NCBI GenBank assembly: GCA_019413955.1
Contig: DXMX01000058.1
Location: 5,544-12,751, forward strand
Origin: Collinsella sp.
GTDB taxonomy: Bacteria; Actinomycetota; Coriobacteriia; Coriobacteriales; Coriobacteriaceae
Direction of reading: 5' to 3'
Length of the DNA: 7,208 nt
Shown: positions 1 to 5,770 of the stretch, one piece after another
Numbering within the stretch: position 1 is the first letter of the stretch
How the letters are laid out: each line of letters opens with the position of its first letter
Position numbers and translations under genes: made by a program
The notes under the pieces: model-generated
Told to the model about the DNA's origin: nothing
Seen by the model: only the letters and a program-made list of their open reading frames with translations
Databases searched by the model: none

Positions 1-405
1 ACGATGACTACGCTTTCGGTAGACGGCCTGCGCGCCGTGCCCGATAGCTACAGTCAGGGCTCGCTCGCGCTGGGCTATACCCGCTGGCAGACCATCTGGC
101 ACGTGGTGCTCAAGTCCGCCATGCCGTCGCTCATGACCGCGGTCATCCTTGGCATGACCCGCGCCTTTGGCGAGACGCTCGCCGTGCGTATGGTCATCGG
201 CGGCATCGAGGCCATGCCGACGTCGCTGCTGTCGCCGGCGTCCACCATCACCACCACGCTCACCACGTCTATGGCGGTCTATGCCGAGGGCTCGGCCCAA
301 GACGATGTTCTGTGGGCGCTCGGTCTGCTGCTGATGGGCATGAGCCTCATCTTCATCTTGATCATCCACCTTATCGGCCGCAAGGGGGCGAAGGCTCGTG
401 GCTAG
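1..405 (+). CDS. pstC: Phosphate ABC transporter permease PstC, C-terminal part (5' end outside window)
   Basis: This is the last 134 residues of one of the two membrane subunits of the PstSCAB phosphate importer, which moves periplasm- or surface-captured inorganic phosphate into the cytoplasm at the cost of ATP hydrolysis by PstB. The reading frame is open from base 1, so the gene is cut by the window edge; the ATG at 4 is internal. The binding-protein-dependent permease (EAA) loop is visible as SLALGYTRWQTIWHVVL, followed by a membrane segment with the PstC-typical GMTRAFGETLAVRMVIGG stretch. A last hydrophobic helix (LWALGLLLMGMSLIFILIIHLIG) precedes a short basic tail. The stop overlaps the GTG start of pstA by 8 bp, indicating translational coupling in one operon. 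The family assignment is secure from these motifs and from pstA and pstB directly downstream. Nothing can be said about its promoter, which is outside the window. Confidence 0.93.
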   Translation, partial: TMTTLSVDGLRAVPDSYSQGSLALGYTRWQTIWHVVLKSAMPSLMTAVILGMTRAFGETLAVRMVIGGIEAMPTSLLSPASTITTTLTTSMAVYAEGSAQDDVLWALGLLLMGMSLIFILIIHLIGRKGAKARG

Positions 406-1324
406 CACGCGCATCCACATCGACGAGGCGAGACTCGGGCGTGTCCAAAAGCAGGACCGCATCGCCACGGGCGTGCTGACGGCGATTGTCGCCATCGTCA
501 TGCTTATCGTCGTCTCCATGGTGGCCTACATCCTGTTCGAGGGTATCTCGACGCTGTTCCAGCCGGGCTTTCTCACGCAGCCCGCACGCGCCAACGGAAC
601 GCAGGGCGGCGTGCTCTACCAGCTGTTCGACTCGTTCTATCTGCTGCTGATCACCCTGATCATCTCGGTGCCCATCAGCCTGGGCGGCGCGGTCTTTTTG
701 GTTGAGTACGCGCCCGATGGGCCTATTCGCGACATCGCCTCGACCGCCATCGAGACGCTGTCCTCGCTGCCCTCCATTGTCGTAGGCATGTTCGGCTTTC
801 TGGTGTTCTCGGTGCAGCTGGGCTGGAAGTACTCCATCATCTCCGGCGCCGTCGCGCTCACCATGTTCAACATCCCCATCCTGGTGCGCGTGATTCAGCA
901 GGCGCTCGAGGACGTGCCGCAGGCCCAGCGCGATGCGTGCCTGGCCATGGGCCTCACTCGCTGGGAGGCCACACTGCACATCCTGATTCCCGAGGCCATG
1001 CCCGCCATCGTGACCGGCATCGTGCTTTCGGCCGGCCGCGTGTTTGGCGAGGCCGCGGCGCTGCTCTTTACCTCGGGCATGAGCTCGCCGGTTCGCCTGA
1101 ACTTCTTGAGCTTTAACCTGTCGAGCCCCACCTGCGCCTGGAACGTGTTCCGTCCCGGCGAGTCGCTGGCCGTGCACATCTACAAGATCTATGGCGAGGG
1201 CAGCCCCGAGGCCCAGCAGATCGTCTGGGGCACCGCGGCACTGCTGATGATTTGCGTGCTGCTGTTTAACGTAGTCGCCCGTATCGTGGGCAAGCAACTG
1301 GCAAGGAAGATGACGGCCGAATGA
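398..1324 (+). CDS. pstA: Phosphate ABC transporter permease PstA
   Basis: Second membrane subunit of the phosphate importer, pairing with PstC to form the translocation path. At 308 residues it has normal family length. A cytoplasmic N-terminus is followed by hydrophobic segments near residues 24-48, 81-105, 119-140, 143-165, 200-222 and 275-297. The EAA-type loop that docks on PstB lies around 170-200 (DACLAMGLTRWEATLHILIP), followed by SAGRVFGEAAALLFTSG, characteristic of PstA. The start is a GTG at 398 inside the end of pstC (overlap GTGGCTAG). A purine-rich run (AAGGGGG at 382-388) lies about 9 bp upstream as ribosome binding site. The stop overlaps the pstB start as ATGA. The overlaps on both sides argue for stoichiometric, coupled translation. 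In most bacteria pst operons are induced by phosphate limitation, but no regulatory site for this operon is inside the window. Confidence 0.95.
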   Translation: MASTRIHIDEARLGRVQKQDRIATGVLTAIVAIVMLIVVSMVAYILFEGISTLFQPGFLTQPARANGTQGGVLYQLFDSFYLLLITLIISVPISLGGAVFLVEYAPDGPIRDIASTAIETLSSLPSIVVGMFGFLVFSVQLGWKYSIISGAVALTMFNIPILVRVIQQALEDVPQAQRDACLAMGLTRWEATLHILIPEAMPAIVTGIVLSAGRVFGEAAALLFTSGMSSPVRLNFLSFNLSSPTCAWNVFRPGESLAVHIYKIYGEGSPEAQQIVWGTAALLMICVLLFNVVARIVGKQLARKMTAE

Positions 1325-2193
1325 GCGATATGAATGCAACGCCCGCAACCGAGGCGGCCACGTCCGACACCCAGGACTTTCTGTCGAGCGTGGGGGAGAG
1401 CGAGAGGCGCGTGCGCGTGAGCGGCAAGGCCGTGAGCGACGAGGTCGTGGTCTCCACCAAGGACGTCAACGTGTACTATGGCGACCACCATGCGCTGCAC
1501 AATACGTCGCTCGACTTCCACAAGGGTGAGATCACGGCGCTCATCGGGCCTTCGGGCTGCGGCAAGTCGACCTTTTTGCGTAGCCTCAACCTAATGAATC
1601 GCGAGATTCGCCGCTGTCGCGTGGAGGGCGAGATCAACTACCGCGGGCGCAACGTGAACACCAAGACCGAGAACACGTACGAGTTGCGTCGCTCCATCGG
1701 TATGGTGTTCCAGCAGCCCAACCCCTTCCGCAAGTCCATTCGCGACAACATCACCTTTGCGCCCAAGCGCCACGGCATCACCGACCGTGACGAGCTCGAC
1801 CGCATGGTCGAGGAAAGTCTGCGCGGTGCCGCGCTGTGGGACGAGGTCAAAGACAAGCTCGACAAGAGCGCCTACGCGCTTTCGGGCGGTCAGCAGCAGC
1901 GTCTGTGCATTGCGCGCACGCTGGCGCTCAACCCCGACGTGATCCTGTTCGACGAGCCCTGCTCGGCGCTCGACCCCATCTCGACGTTGGCGATCGAGGA
2001 CCTGATGTCGTCGATCGTTGCCGACCGTGCCATCGTCATCGTGACGCACAACATGGAGCAGGCGTCGCGCGTGTCCAACCGCACGGCGTTCTTCTACATG
2101 GGCGATATGGTCGAGTACGACGAGACCGACGAGATTTTCCAACGGCCCAAGGATAAGCGGCTGAATGATTACCTCACCGGCATGTTCTCCTAG
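1321..2193 (+). CDS. pstB: Phosphate ABC transporter ATP-binding protein PstB
   Basis: Cytoplasmic ATPase that powers PstCA-mediated phosphate uptake. The complete ABC set is present in the 290-residue product: Walker A GPSGCGKST (76-84), Q-loop in FQQPNPF (Q131), signature LSGGQQQR (187-194), Walker B VILFDEP (207-213) with the PstB-typical CSALDPIST after it, and the switch histidine in VTHNMEQ (H243). The EIRRCRVEGEI segment near 95-105 and QQPNPF are also typical of PstB rather than other ABC ATPases. The ATG start lies in the ATGA overlap with pstA, with AAGGAAG (1303-1309) upstream. This start gives an N-terminal extension of about 40 polar residues before the ABC fold begins near V42. 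Most PstB proteins have about 250-270 residues. In-frame GTG codons (V31, V33, V38) are alternative starts but lack a better-spaced ribosome binding site. phoU, often next in pst operons, is not present downstream. Confidence 0.96.
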   Translation: MSDMNATPATEAATSDTQDFLSSVGESERRVRVSGKAVSDEVVVSTKDVNVYYGDHHALHNTSLDFHKGEITALIGPSGCGKSTFLRSLNLMNREIRRCRVEGEINYRGRNVNTKTENTYELRRSIGMVFQQPNPFRKSIRDNITFAPKRHGITDRDELDRMVEESLRGAALWDEVKDKLDKSAYALSGGQQQRLCIARTLALNPDVILFDEPCSALDPISTLAIEDLMSSIVADRAIVIVTHNMEQASRVSNRTAFFYMGDMVEYDETDEIFQRPKDKRLNDYLTGMFS

Positions 2194-2211
2194 TCCGGGA
2201 CATGCTTGAGG

Positions 2212-2237
2212 CCCGCGGCGGCCACGGTTGCCGCGGG
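2212..2237 (+). other. GC-rich hairpin just after pstB
   Basis: CCCGCGGC (2212-2219) is perfectly complementary to GCCGCGGG (2230-2237), with a further G-U pair closing a loop of about 8 nt. It begins 18 bases after the pstB stop and has no T-run after it, so it is not a canonical terminator by itself. It may protect the 3' end of the pst mRNA or assist the terminator 12 bases further on. The structure is seen directly; the role is inferred. Confidence 0.5.
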
Positions 2238-2248
2238 ACTGATTGGAG

Positions 2249-2287
2249 AGGCGGGTCATCTCTTTTGCGAGATGGCCTGCCTTTTTG
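2249..2287 (+). terminator. Rho-independent terminator of the pst operon
   Basis: A 14-bp stem pairs 2249-2262 (AGGCGGGTCATCTC) with 2269-2282 (GAGATGGCCTGCCT), with two G-U wobbles and no mismatch. The loop is TTTTGC, and TTTTT (2282-2286) follows directly. This is a textbook intrinsic terminator 55 bases after the pstB stop, and it separates the pst operon from the ABC-F unit. Confidence 0.88.
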
Positions 2288-2303
2288 CTCTGCGACCGAA
2301 ACG

Positions 2304-2338
2304 ACCACCGCAAAGGCGACAGGCGCCTTCGTGGTGGT
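2304..2338 (+). terminator. Second hairpin, possible back-up terminator
   Basis: The arms ACCACCGCAAAGGCG (2304-2318) and CGCCTTCGTGGTGGT (2324-2338) pair over 15 positions with one A-C mismatch and one G-U wobble around a 5-base loop. Only TTT follows before a G-rich run, so the U-tract is weak. It lies 17 bases after the first terminator and directly upstream of the likely ABC-F promoter, so the simplest reading is a tandem terminator for pst read-through. An attenuator role for the ABC-F gene would require a promoter further upstream, and none is apparent. Confidence 0.5.
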
Positions 2339-2363
2339 TTGGGGTGGGGCTCGCTGCTATCAT
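2335..2363 (+). promoter_or_regulatory. Probable promoter of the ABC-F/HAD unit
   Basis: TGCTATCAT (2355-2363) is an extended -10 element (TGn followed by TATCAT, 5 of 6 to consensus). The -35 at the standard 17-bp spacing is TGGTTT (2335-2340), which is poor, as is common for extended -10 promoters. Transcription would start near 2370, giving a leader of about 30 nt to the ATG at 2399. The position right after the terminators and before a well-spaced ribosome binding site supports it. Confidence 0.55.
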
Positions 2364-2384
2364 GGACAACGTTGAATTTCTACG

Positions 2385-2390
2385 AAGGAG
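2385..2390 (+). promoter_or_regulatory. Ribosome binding site that fixes the ABC-F start
   Basis: AAGGAG lies 8 bases before the ATG at 2399. It decides between this start and a longer in-frame reading from 2243. The longer one would run through the pst terminator and the promoter and would add 52 residues with no ABC-F resemblance. Confidence 0.85.
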
Positions 2391-2398
2391 CAGGGCAT

Positions 2399-4258
2399 AT
2401 GGCGATTCTTTTGGGATGCGATTCCGTCAGCCTAGAGTTTCCCACCAAGCATATTTTCGATAGCGTGACGCTCGGCGTGGACGAGGGCGACCGTATTGGT
2501 ATTGTCGGCAAAAACGGCGACGGCAAGTCGACGCTGCTGAGCGTGCTCGCCGGCACGCTGGAGCCCGACGACGGCCGCGTGACGCACCGCCGCGACACCA
2601 CGATCGGATTGCTCGGCCAAAAGGACAACCTGGTCGATACCGACACCGTGCATCATGCCGTCGTGGGCGACACGCCCGAGTATGAGTGGGCGTCGAGTCC
2701 GCGTACGCGCCAGATCCTCGCCGGCCTCATCAGCGATGTACCCTGGGAGGGCATGGTGGGCGAGCTCTCGGGCGGTCAGCGCCGTCGCGTGGACCTCGCG
2801 CGCCTGCTGATCGGCGACTACGATGTGCTCATGCTCGACGAGCCCACCAACCACCTGGACATGCGCACCATCAACTGGCTTGCACGCCATCTTAAGGCCC
2901 GCTGGCAGCGCGGCCAGGGCGCCATGCTCGTGGTCACGCACGACCGCTGGTTCTTGGACGAGGTCTGCACCTGCATGTGGGAGGTCCACGACGGCCAGGT
3001 AGATCCCTTCGAGGGCGGCTACTCGGCATATATCCTGCAGCGCGTGGAGCGCGACCGCATGGCCGCCGTTACCGAGGAGCGCCGTCGCAACATGGCGCGC
3101 AAGGAGCTCGCGTGGCTGAGCCGCGGTGCCCAGGCTCGTTCCACCAAACCCAAGTTTCGGGTGGATGCCGCTCGCGAGCTGATCGCCGACGTGCCGCCCG
3201 TACGTGACGAGCTGGAGCTCAAGCGCCTGGCCGTGAGCCGCCTGGGCAAGCAGGTTATCGATGTAGTCGACGTGGACGCCGGCTATGCGGGCGCCGATGG
3301 CACGTCCAAACAGGTGCTCACCGATGTGACCTGGCTCATTGGTGCGGGTGACCGCTATGGTCTTTTAGGTGAGAACGGCGCCGGCAAGTCCACGCTGCTC
3401 GACGTGATTCAGGGCAAGATCGCGCCCCTGCGCGGCCGCGTGAAGATCGGCCAGACGGTGCGCTTTGGCGTGCTGTCGCAGCAGCTCGAGGAACTCGAGC
3501 CCTACATGGGCGACACGATTCGCGAGGTGCTCAGCAACTATAAGAAGTACTACGTCATAGACGGCAAGGAGACTTCGCCCGAGAAGCTTTGCGAGCGTCT
3601 GGGCTTTTCGACGCAGCAGCTCTGGAGCCGCATCGGCGATCTTTCGGGCGGCCAGCGCCGCCGCCTGTCGCTGTTGCTGACGATCCTGGACGAACCCAAC
3701 GTGCTCATCTTGGACGAGCCCGGCAACGACCTGGATACCGATATGCTGGCGATTGTCGAGGACCTGCTCGACGGCTGGCCCGGCACGCTGATTCTGGTGA
3801 CGCACGACCGCTTTTTGATGGAGCGCGTGACTGACCAGCAGTGGGCGCTGCTCGATGGCCATCTGACGCATATGCCTGGCGGCGTCGACCAGTACCTGCG
3901 CCTGTGCAACGCCACCGCCGAGGGCGAGCCCGTGGGTGCACCGAGCGCCAAGACCGGCACGTTTGACACCGGTGCCGCGGCGGCTGCGGTCGAAAAGCCC
4001 AAGTCGAGCGGCCAGCCCAATGGCCTTTCCAACGCCGAACGCCAGAAGCTTCGCCGCGAGGTGAGCTCGCTCGAGCGCAAAATGGAGACGCAGCGCGCCC
4101 GCGTGGAGGAGGCCGAGGCCGCGATGGCTCAGGTCGACCCCACCAACTACACGGCGCTGGGCGAGCAGCAGGCAAAGATCGACGAGGCCCACGCCGCCAT
4201 GGACGAGTTGGAGATGGCGTGGCTCGAGGCGAGCGAGAGGCTCGAGGGCGAGGAGTAG
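2399..4258 (+). CDS. ABC-F family ATPase, Uup-like, with C-terminal coiled coil
   Basis: A 619-residue soluble protein with two ABC ATPase domains and no membrane segments. ABC-F proteins act on ribosomes, entering the E site to ease stalls or displace drugs; they are not transporters. Domain 1: Walker A GKNGDGKST (37-45), LSGGQ (123-127), LDEPTNHLD (146-154), H181. The inter-domain linker (about 205-285) holds ARKELAWLSRGAQARSTKPK, matching the Uup-type linker. Domain 2: Walker A GENGAGKST (324-332), LSGGQ (415-419), LDEPGNDLD (438-446), H469. After a low-complexity Gly/Ala/Pro stretch (about 508-540), a charged heptad-like region (about 541-615) resembles the C-terminal coiled coil of Uup. 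The second Walker B/D-loop reads EPGND where EPTND is usual. The ATG at 2399 has a strong AAGGAG. The HAD gene follows after 6 bp. A housekeeping ribosome role is more likely than drug resistance, but sequence alone cannot separate these. Confidence 0.93.
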   Translation: MAILLGCDSVSLEFPTKHIFDSVTLGVDEGDRIGIVGKNGDGKSTLLSVLAGTLEPDDGRVTHRRDTTIGLLGQKDNLVDTDTVHHAVVGDTPEYEWASSPRTRQILAGLISDVPWEGMVGELSGGQRRRVDLARLLIGDYDVLMLDEPTNHLDMRTINWLARHLKARWQRGQGAMLVVTHDRWFLDEVCTCMWEVHDGQVDPFEGGYSAYILQRVERDRMAAVTEERRRNMARKELAWLSRGAQARSTKPKFRVDAARELIADVPPVRDELELKRLAVSRLGKQVIDVVDVDAGYAGADGTSKQVLTDVTWLIGAGDRYGLLGENGAGKSTLLDVIQGKIAPLRGRVKIGQTVRFGVLSQQLEELEPYMGDTIREVLSNYKKYYVIDGKETSPEKLCERLGFSTQQLWSRIGDLSGGQRRRLSLLLTILDEPNVLILDEPGNDLDTDMLAIVEDLLDGWPGTLILVTHDRFLMERVTDQQWALLDGHLTHMPGGVDQYLRLCNATAEGEPVGAPSAKTGTFDTGAAAAAVEKPKSSGQPNGLSNAERQKLRREVSSLERKMETQRARVEEAEAAMAQVDPTNYTALGEQQAKIDEAHAAMDELEMAWLEASERLEGEE

Positions 4259-4264
4259 GCGAGG

Positions 4265-5035
4265 ATGATCAAGGCCGCGTTTTTCGATATCGACGGCACG
4301 TTGCTGAGCTTTAAGACCCATCGGATTCCGGCGTCGGCGCAGCAGGTGCTCGACAGCTTTCATGAGCAGGGGATTGCGTGCGTGATCGCCACGGGTCGCC
4401 CGACCTATCAGATGCCCGATTGGCTGTTCGAATTGGGTTGGGATGCGTACATTACGCTCTCGGGCCAGCACTGCTTTGATGCCGAGGGGGTTTACCGCAG
4501 CTGTCCGATCGATCCGGACGACGTTGCGGTGATCGTGGACCAGGTGGCGCAGGGACGCTACGACTCGCTGTGTATGCAGGGCGAGAACTCGTTTGTGAAC
4601 CGCCTGTCCGAGCGCGTGGTGACGGCCGGCAACAACGCGGGGATCGTCTACCACGAGGAACCGTTTGAGCGCGCCTTTGACGCACCGGTCTACCAGTTCT
4701 GCGCCTTTGTGGACCCGGCCGACGAGCATATCGTGACCGATGCGGTGTCGCATTCGCTCACTACGCGCTGGTGCGATCTGTTCTGCGACATTATTCCGGC
4801 AAACGGCGGCAAGGACCTGGGTGTGGCGGCGACGCTGGAGCGCCTGGGCATCGACGCGAGCGAGGCGATTGCCTTTGGCGACGGCGAGAACGACCTGTCG
4901 ATGTTTGCCGCCGTGGGCACGAGCGTGGCCATGGGCAACGCGCAGGATACCGTGAAGGCCGTGGCGACCTACGTGACGACCGCCGTGGACGACGACGGCA
5001 TCTACAACGCCGCCAAACACTTTGGCCTGCTGTAG
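4265..5035 (+). CDS. HAD-superfamily hydrolase, Cof-type (subfamily IIB) phosphatase
   Basis: A 256-residue cytoplasmic Mg-dependent phosphatase. All four HAD motifs are present: DIDGT (8-12, nucleophile D8 and acid/base D10), ATGR (42-45, T43), K183 in GGKDLG, and GDGENDLSMF (205-214) carrying the metal-binding acidic residues. The large insert between motifs II and III (about 60-175) is the C2-type cap that defines the Cof/IIB group. These act on sugar phosphates, nucleotides or cofactors such as FMN and PLP; the actual substrate cannot be read from the sequence. The ATG lies 6 bp after the ABC-F stop. The likely ribosome binding site AGGAG (4251-4255) overlaps the last codons of that gene, so translation is probably coupled. 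Co-transcription need not mean a shared pathway. A strong terminator follows 43 bp after the stop. No sign of truncation or transfer. Confidence 0.93.
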   Translation: MIKAAFFDIDGTLLSFKTHRIPASAQQVLDSFHEQGIACVIATGRPTYQMPDWLFELGWDAYITLSGQHCFDAEGVYRSCPIDPDDVAVIVDQVAQGRYDSLCMQGENSFVNRLSERVVTAGNNAGIVYHEEPFERAFDAPVYQFCAFVDPADEHIVTDAVSHSLTTRWCDLFCDIIPANGGKDLGVAATLERLGIDASEAIAFGDGENDLSMFAAVGTSVAMGNAQDTVKAVATYVTTAVDDDGIYNAAKHFGLL

Positions 5036-5050
5036 CTGCGGATTCGGCAT

Positions 5051-5106
5051 CTGGGGACGTTCCTTTTCTGCCGGCAGCTGGGGACACTCCTTGCGGGGCG
5101 TCCCCA
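5051..5106 (+). repeat. GGGGAC-type tandem repeat with central palindrome
   Basis: CTGGGGACGTTCCTT (5051-5065) recurs as CTGGGGACACTCCTT (5078-5092), 13 of 15 identical and 27 bp apart. Between the copies lies a perfect 10-bp palindrome CTGCCGGCAG (5068-5077). A third, inverted copy of the core (GTCCCCA, 5100-5106) pairs with the second to form the terminator stem. The mix of direct and inverted GGGGAC cores resembles dispersed REP-like intergenic elements. Whether it recurs in the rest of the genome cannot be seen from this window. Confidence 0.6.
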
Positions 5107-5115
5107 TTTTGTTTT
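5079..5115 (+). terminator. Rho-independent terminator after the HAD gene
   Basis: TGGGGACACTCC (5079-5090) pairs with GGGGCGTCCCCA (5095-5106) around a TTGC tetraloop, with one A-C mismatch and one G-U wobble. TTTTGTTTT (5107-5115) follows. This ends the ABC-F/HAD transcript and isolates the dtxR-like gene downstream. The stem is made from the GGGGAC repeat. Confidence 0.85.
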
Positions 5116-5139
5116 CGTCCCGCATGTTTTGTGAAACAC

Positions 5140-5220
5140 GGCTAACTTTTAGGCAAAGTAGTAAGACATGGGCAACTTTTGCGGTAAAGTAAATCAAGCA
5201 AAAGTATCCAAAGGCTAACT
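5140..5220 (+). promoter_or_regulatory. Repeated operator-like motifs and probable promoter of the dtxR-like gene
   Basis: This stretch is AT-rich against its surroundings and carries spaced motif copies. GGCTAACT occurs at 5140-5147 and 5213-5220, with a variant GGGCAACT at 5170-5177. AAAGTA occurs at 5155-5160, 5186-5191 and 5201-5206. Copies one and two each form a dyad: ACTTT-TAGGC-AAAGT (5145-5159) and ACTTT-TGCGGT-AAAGT (5175-5190), 30-31 bp (about three helical turns) apart. GGCTAAC is also the core of the known DtxR/IdeR iron-box consensus. A weak promoter, AAGACA (5163-5168), a 16-bp spacer and TAAAGT (5185-5190), would place the second dyad over the spacer and -10. The arrangement fits autorepression by the downstream regulator. 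The motifs are seen directly; the binding is inferred. Confidence 0.5.
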
Positions 5221-5244
5221 AGAAGCCATCGCGAAAGGCGGCCC

Positions 5245-5634
5245 ATGGCCCTACGTGAATCCGGAGAAGACTATCTCGAATCGATCTACGTTCTGTCGGA
5301 ACGTCAGGGCACCGTGCGCTCGATCGACGTTGCCGAATACTTGGGCGTAACCAAAGCAAGCGTCTCTAAAGCCATGGCGGCCTTGGAGAGCACCGGCTAC
5401 GTGGAGATGGGCAAACGCGACGTGCAACTGACGGAACGCGGTCTTGAGGTTGCCCGTCAAATGTGGGAGCGCCACTGCTTTTTTGTAGGGCTGCTAGAGG
5501 ACGCAGGCGTTTCGGCAGAGGTTGCCTCGCAAGAGGGATGTCACATGGAGCACTGCCTGAGCGAGGAGAGCTTCGAGAAGTTGAGGTCGATGTTGGGCCG
5601 GGGCGAGGCGACGGATTCAACCTCGGTATCCTAA
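5245..5634 (+). CDS. DtxR/MntR-family metal-dependent transcriptional repressor (short form)
   Basis: A 129-residue metalloregulator. Repressors of this family dimerise, bind Fe(II) or Mn(II) as co-repressor, and block promoters of metal-uptake genes. Residues 1-65 form the winged helix, with recognition helix KASVSKAMAALES and wing around GKRDVQLTERG. Residues 70-118 are the helical dimerisation and metal-binding part, ending QEGCHMEHCLSEESFEKL. The SH3-like domain of DtxR/IdeR is missing, so it resembles the short MntR type. Compared by eye with B. subtilis MntR, putative ligands are D9, E12, H77, E102 and H103. The position of MntR E99 is C99, as in DtxR (C102), giving a mixed ligand set. 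The ATG has AAAGG (5234-5238) 6 bp upstream. The gene follows a terminator, has its own motif-rich upstream region, and converges on a heavy-metal ATPase. Whether it senses Mn, Fe or another metal is open. Confidence 0.9.
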   Translation: MALRESGEDYLESIYVLSERQGTVRSIDVAEYLGVTKASVSKAMAALESTGYVEMGKRDVQLTERGLEVARQMWERHCFFVGLLEDAGVSAEVASQEGCHMEHCLSEESFEKLRSMLGRGEATDSTSVS

Positions 5635-5770
5635 CGGATCCTCAGTAGCGCGGAGTTCACGCAAAGCGCGAACCAGCGACCGGGACCAGCGGCCCTTTCG
5701 GCCAAGTCCATTTCAGCAAAGGAGCACCGCCAGCAAGCGATGCCCAAGAACTGCCAGCTACGTCACTGCA
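5635..5770. other. Non-coding stretch between the dtxR-like gene and the long palindrome
   Basis: No supported gene is present. A small hairpin, GTTCACGC (5655-5662) against GCGCGAAC (5666-5673) with a 3-base loop and one mismatch, has no T-run. A second imperfect dyad around 5683-5710 (GGAC..GGCC / GGCC..GTCC) also lacks one. Neither is a convincing terminator for the dtxR-like gene. Open frames on both strands here show no recognisable domain. The stretch may belong to the same inserted or repeated element as the neighbouring palindrome. Confidence 0.4.

Noticed and set aside
371..1348. 325-codon minus-strand open frame opposite pstA
   Set aside because: It is a composition artefact opposite a clear permease gene, with low-complexity His/Gln/Arg/Asp-rich translation and no domain.
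1591..2313. 240-codon minus-strand open frame opposite pstB
   Set aside because: It is antisense to the pstB catalytic motifs and runs through the pst terminator, with no family resemblance.
2243..2398. Longer N-terminus for the ABC-F protein from an ATG-like start at 2243
   Set aside because: The extra 52 codons cover the pst terminator and the likely promoter. The ATG at 2399 has a well-spaced AAGGAG, and ABC-F similarity begins there.
2399..4258. ABC-F gene as an antibiotic-resistance determinant
   Set aside because: The Uup-like linker and C-terminal coiled coil point to a housekeeping ABC-F. No leader peptide or attenuator is evident between the promoter and the start.
3365..5197. 610-codon open frame on the minus strand across the ABC-F and HAD genes
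   Set aside because: It is antisense to two genes with full motif sets, contains no recognisable domain, and is rich in Arg, His, Ala and Gly as expected from the reverse frame of GC-rich coding DNA.
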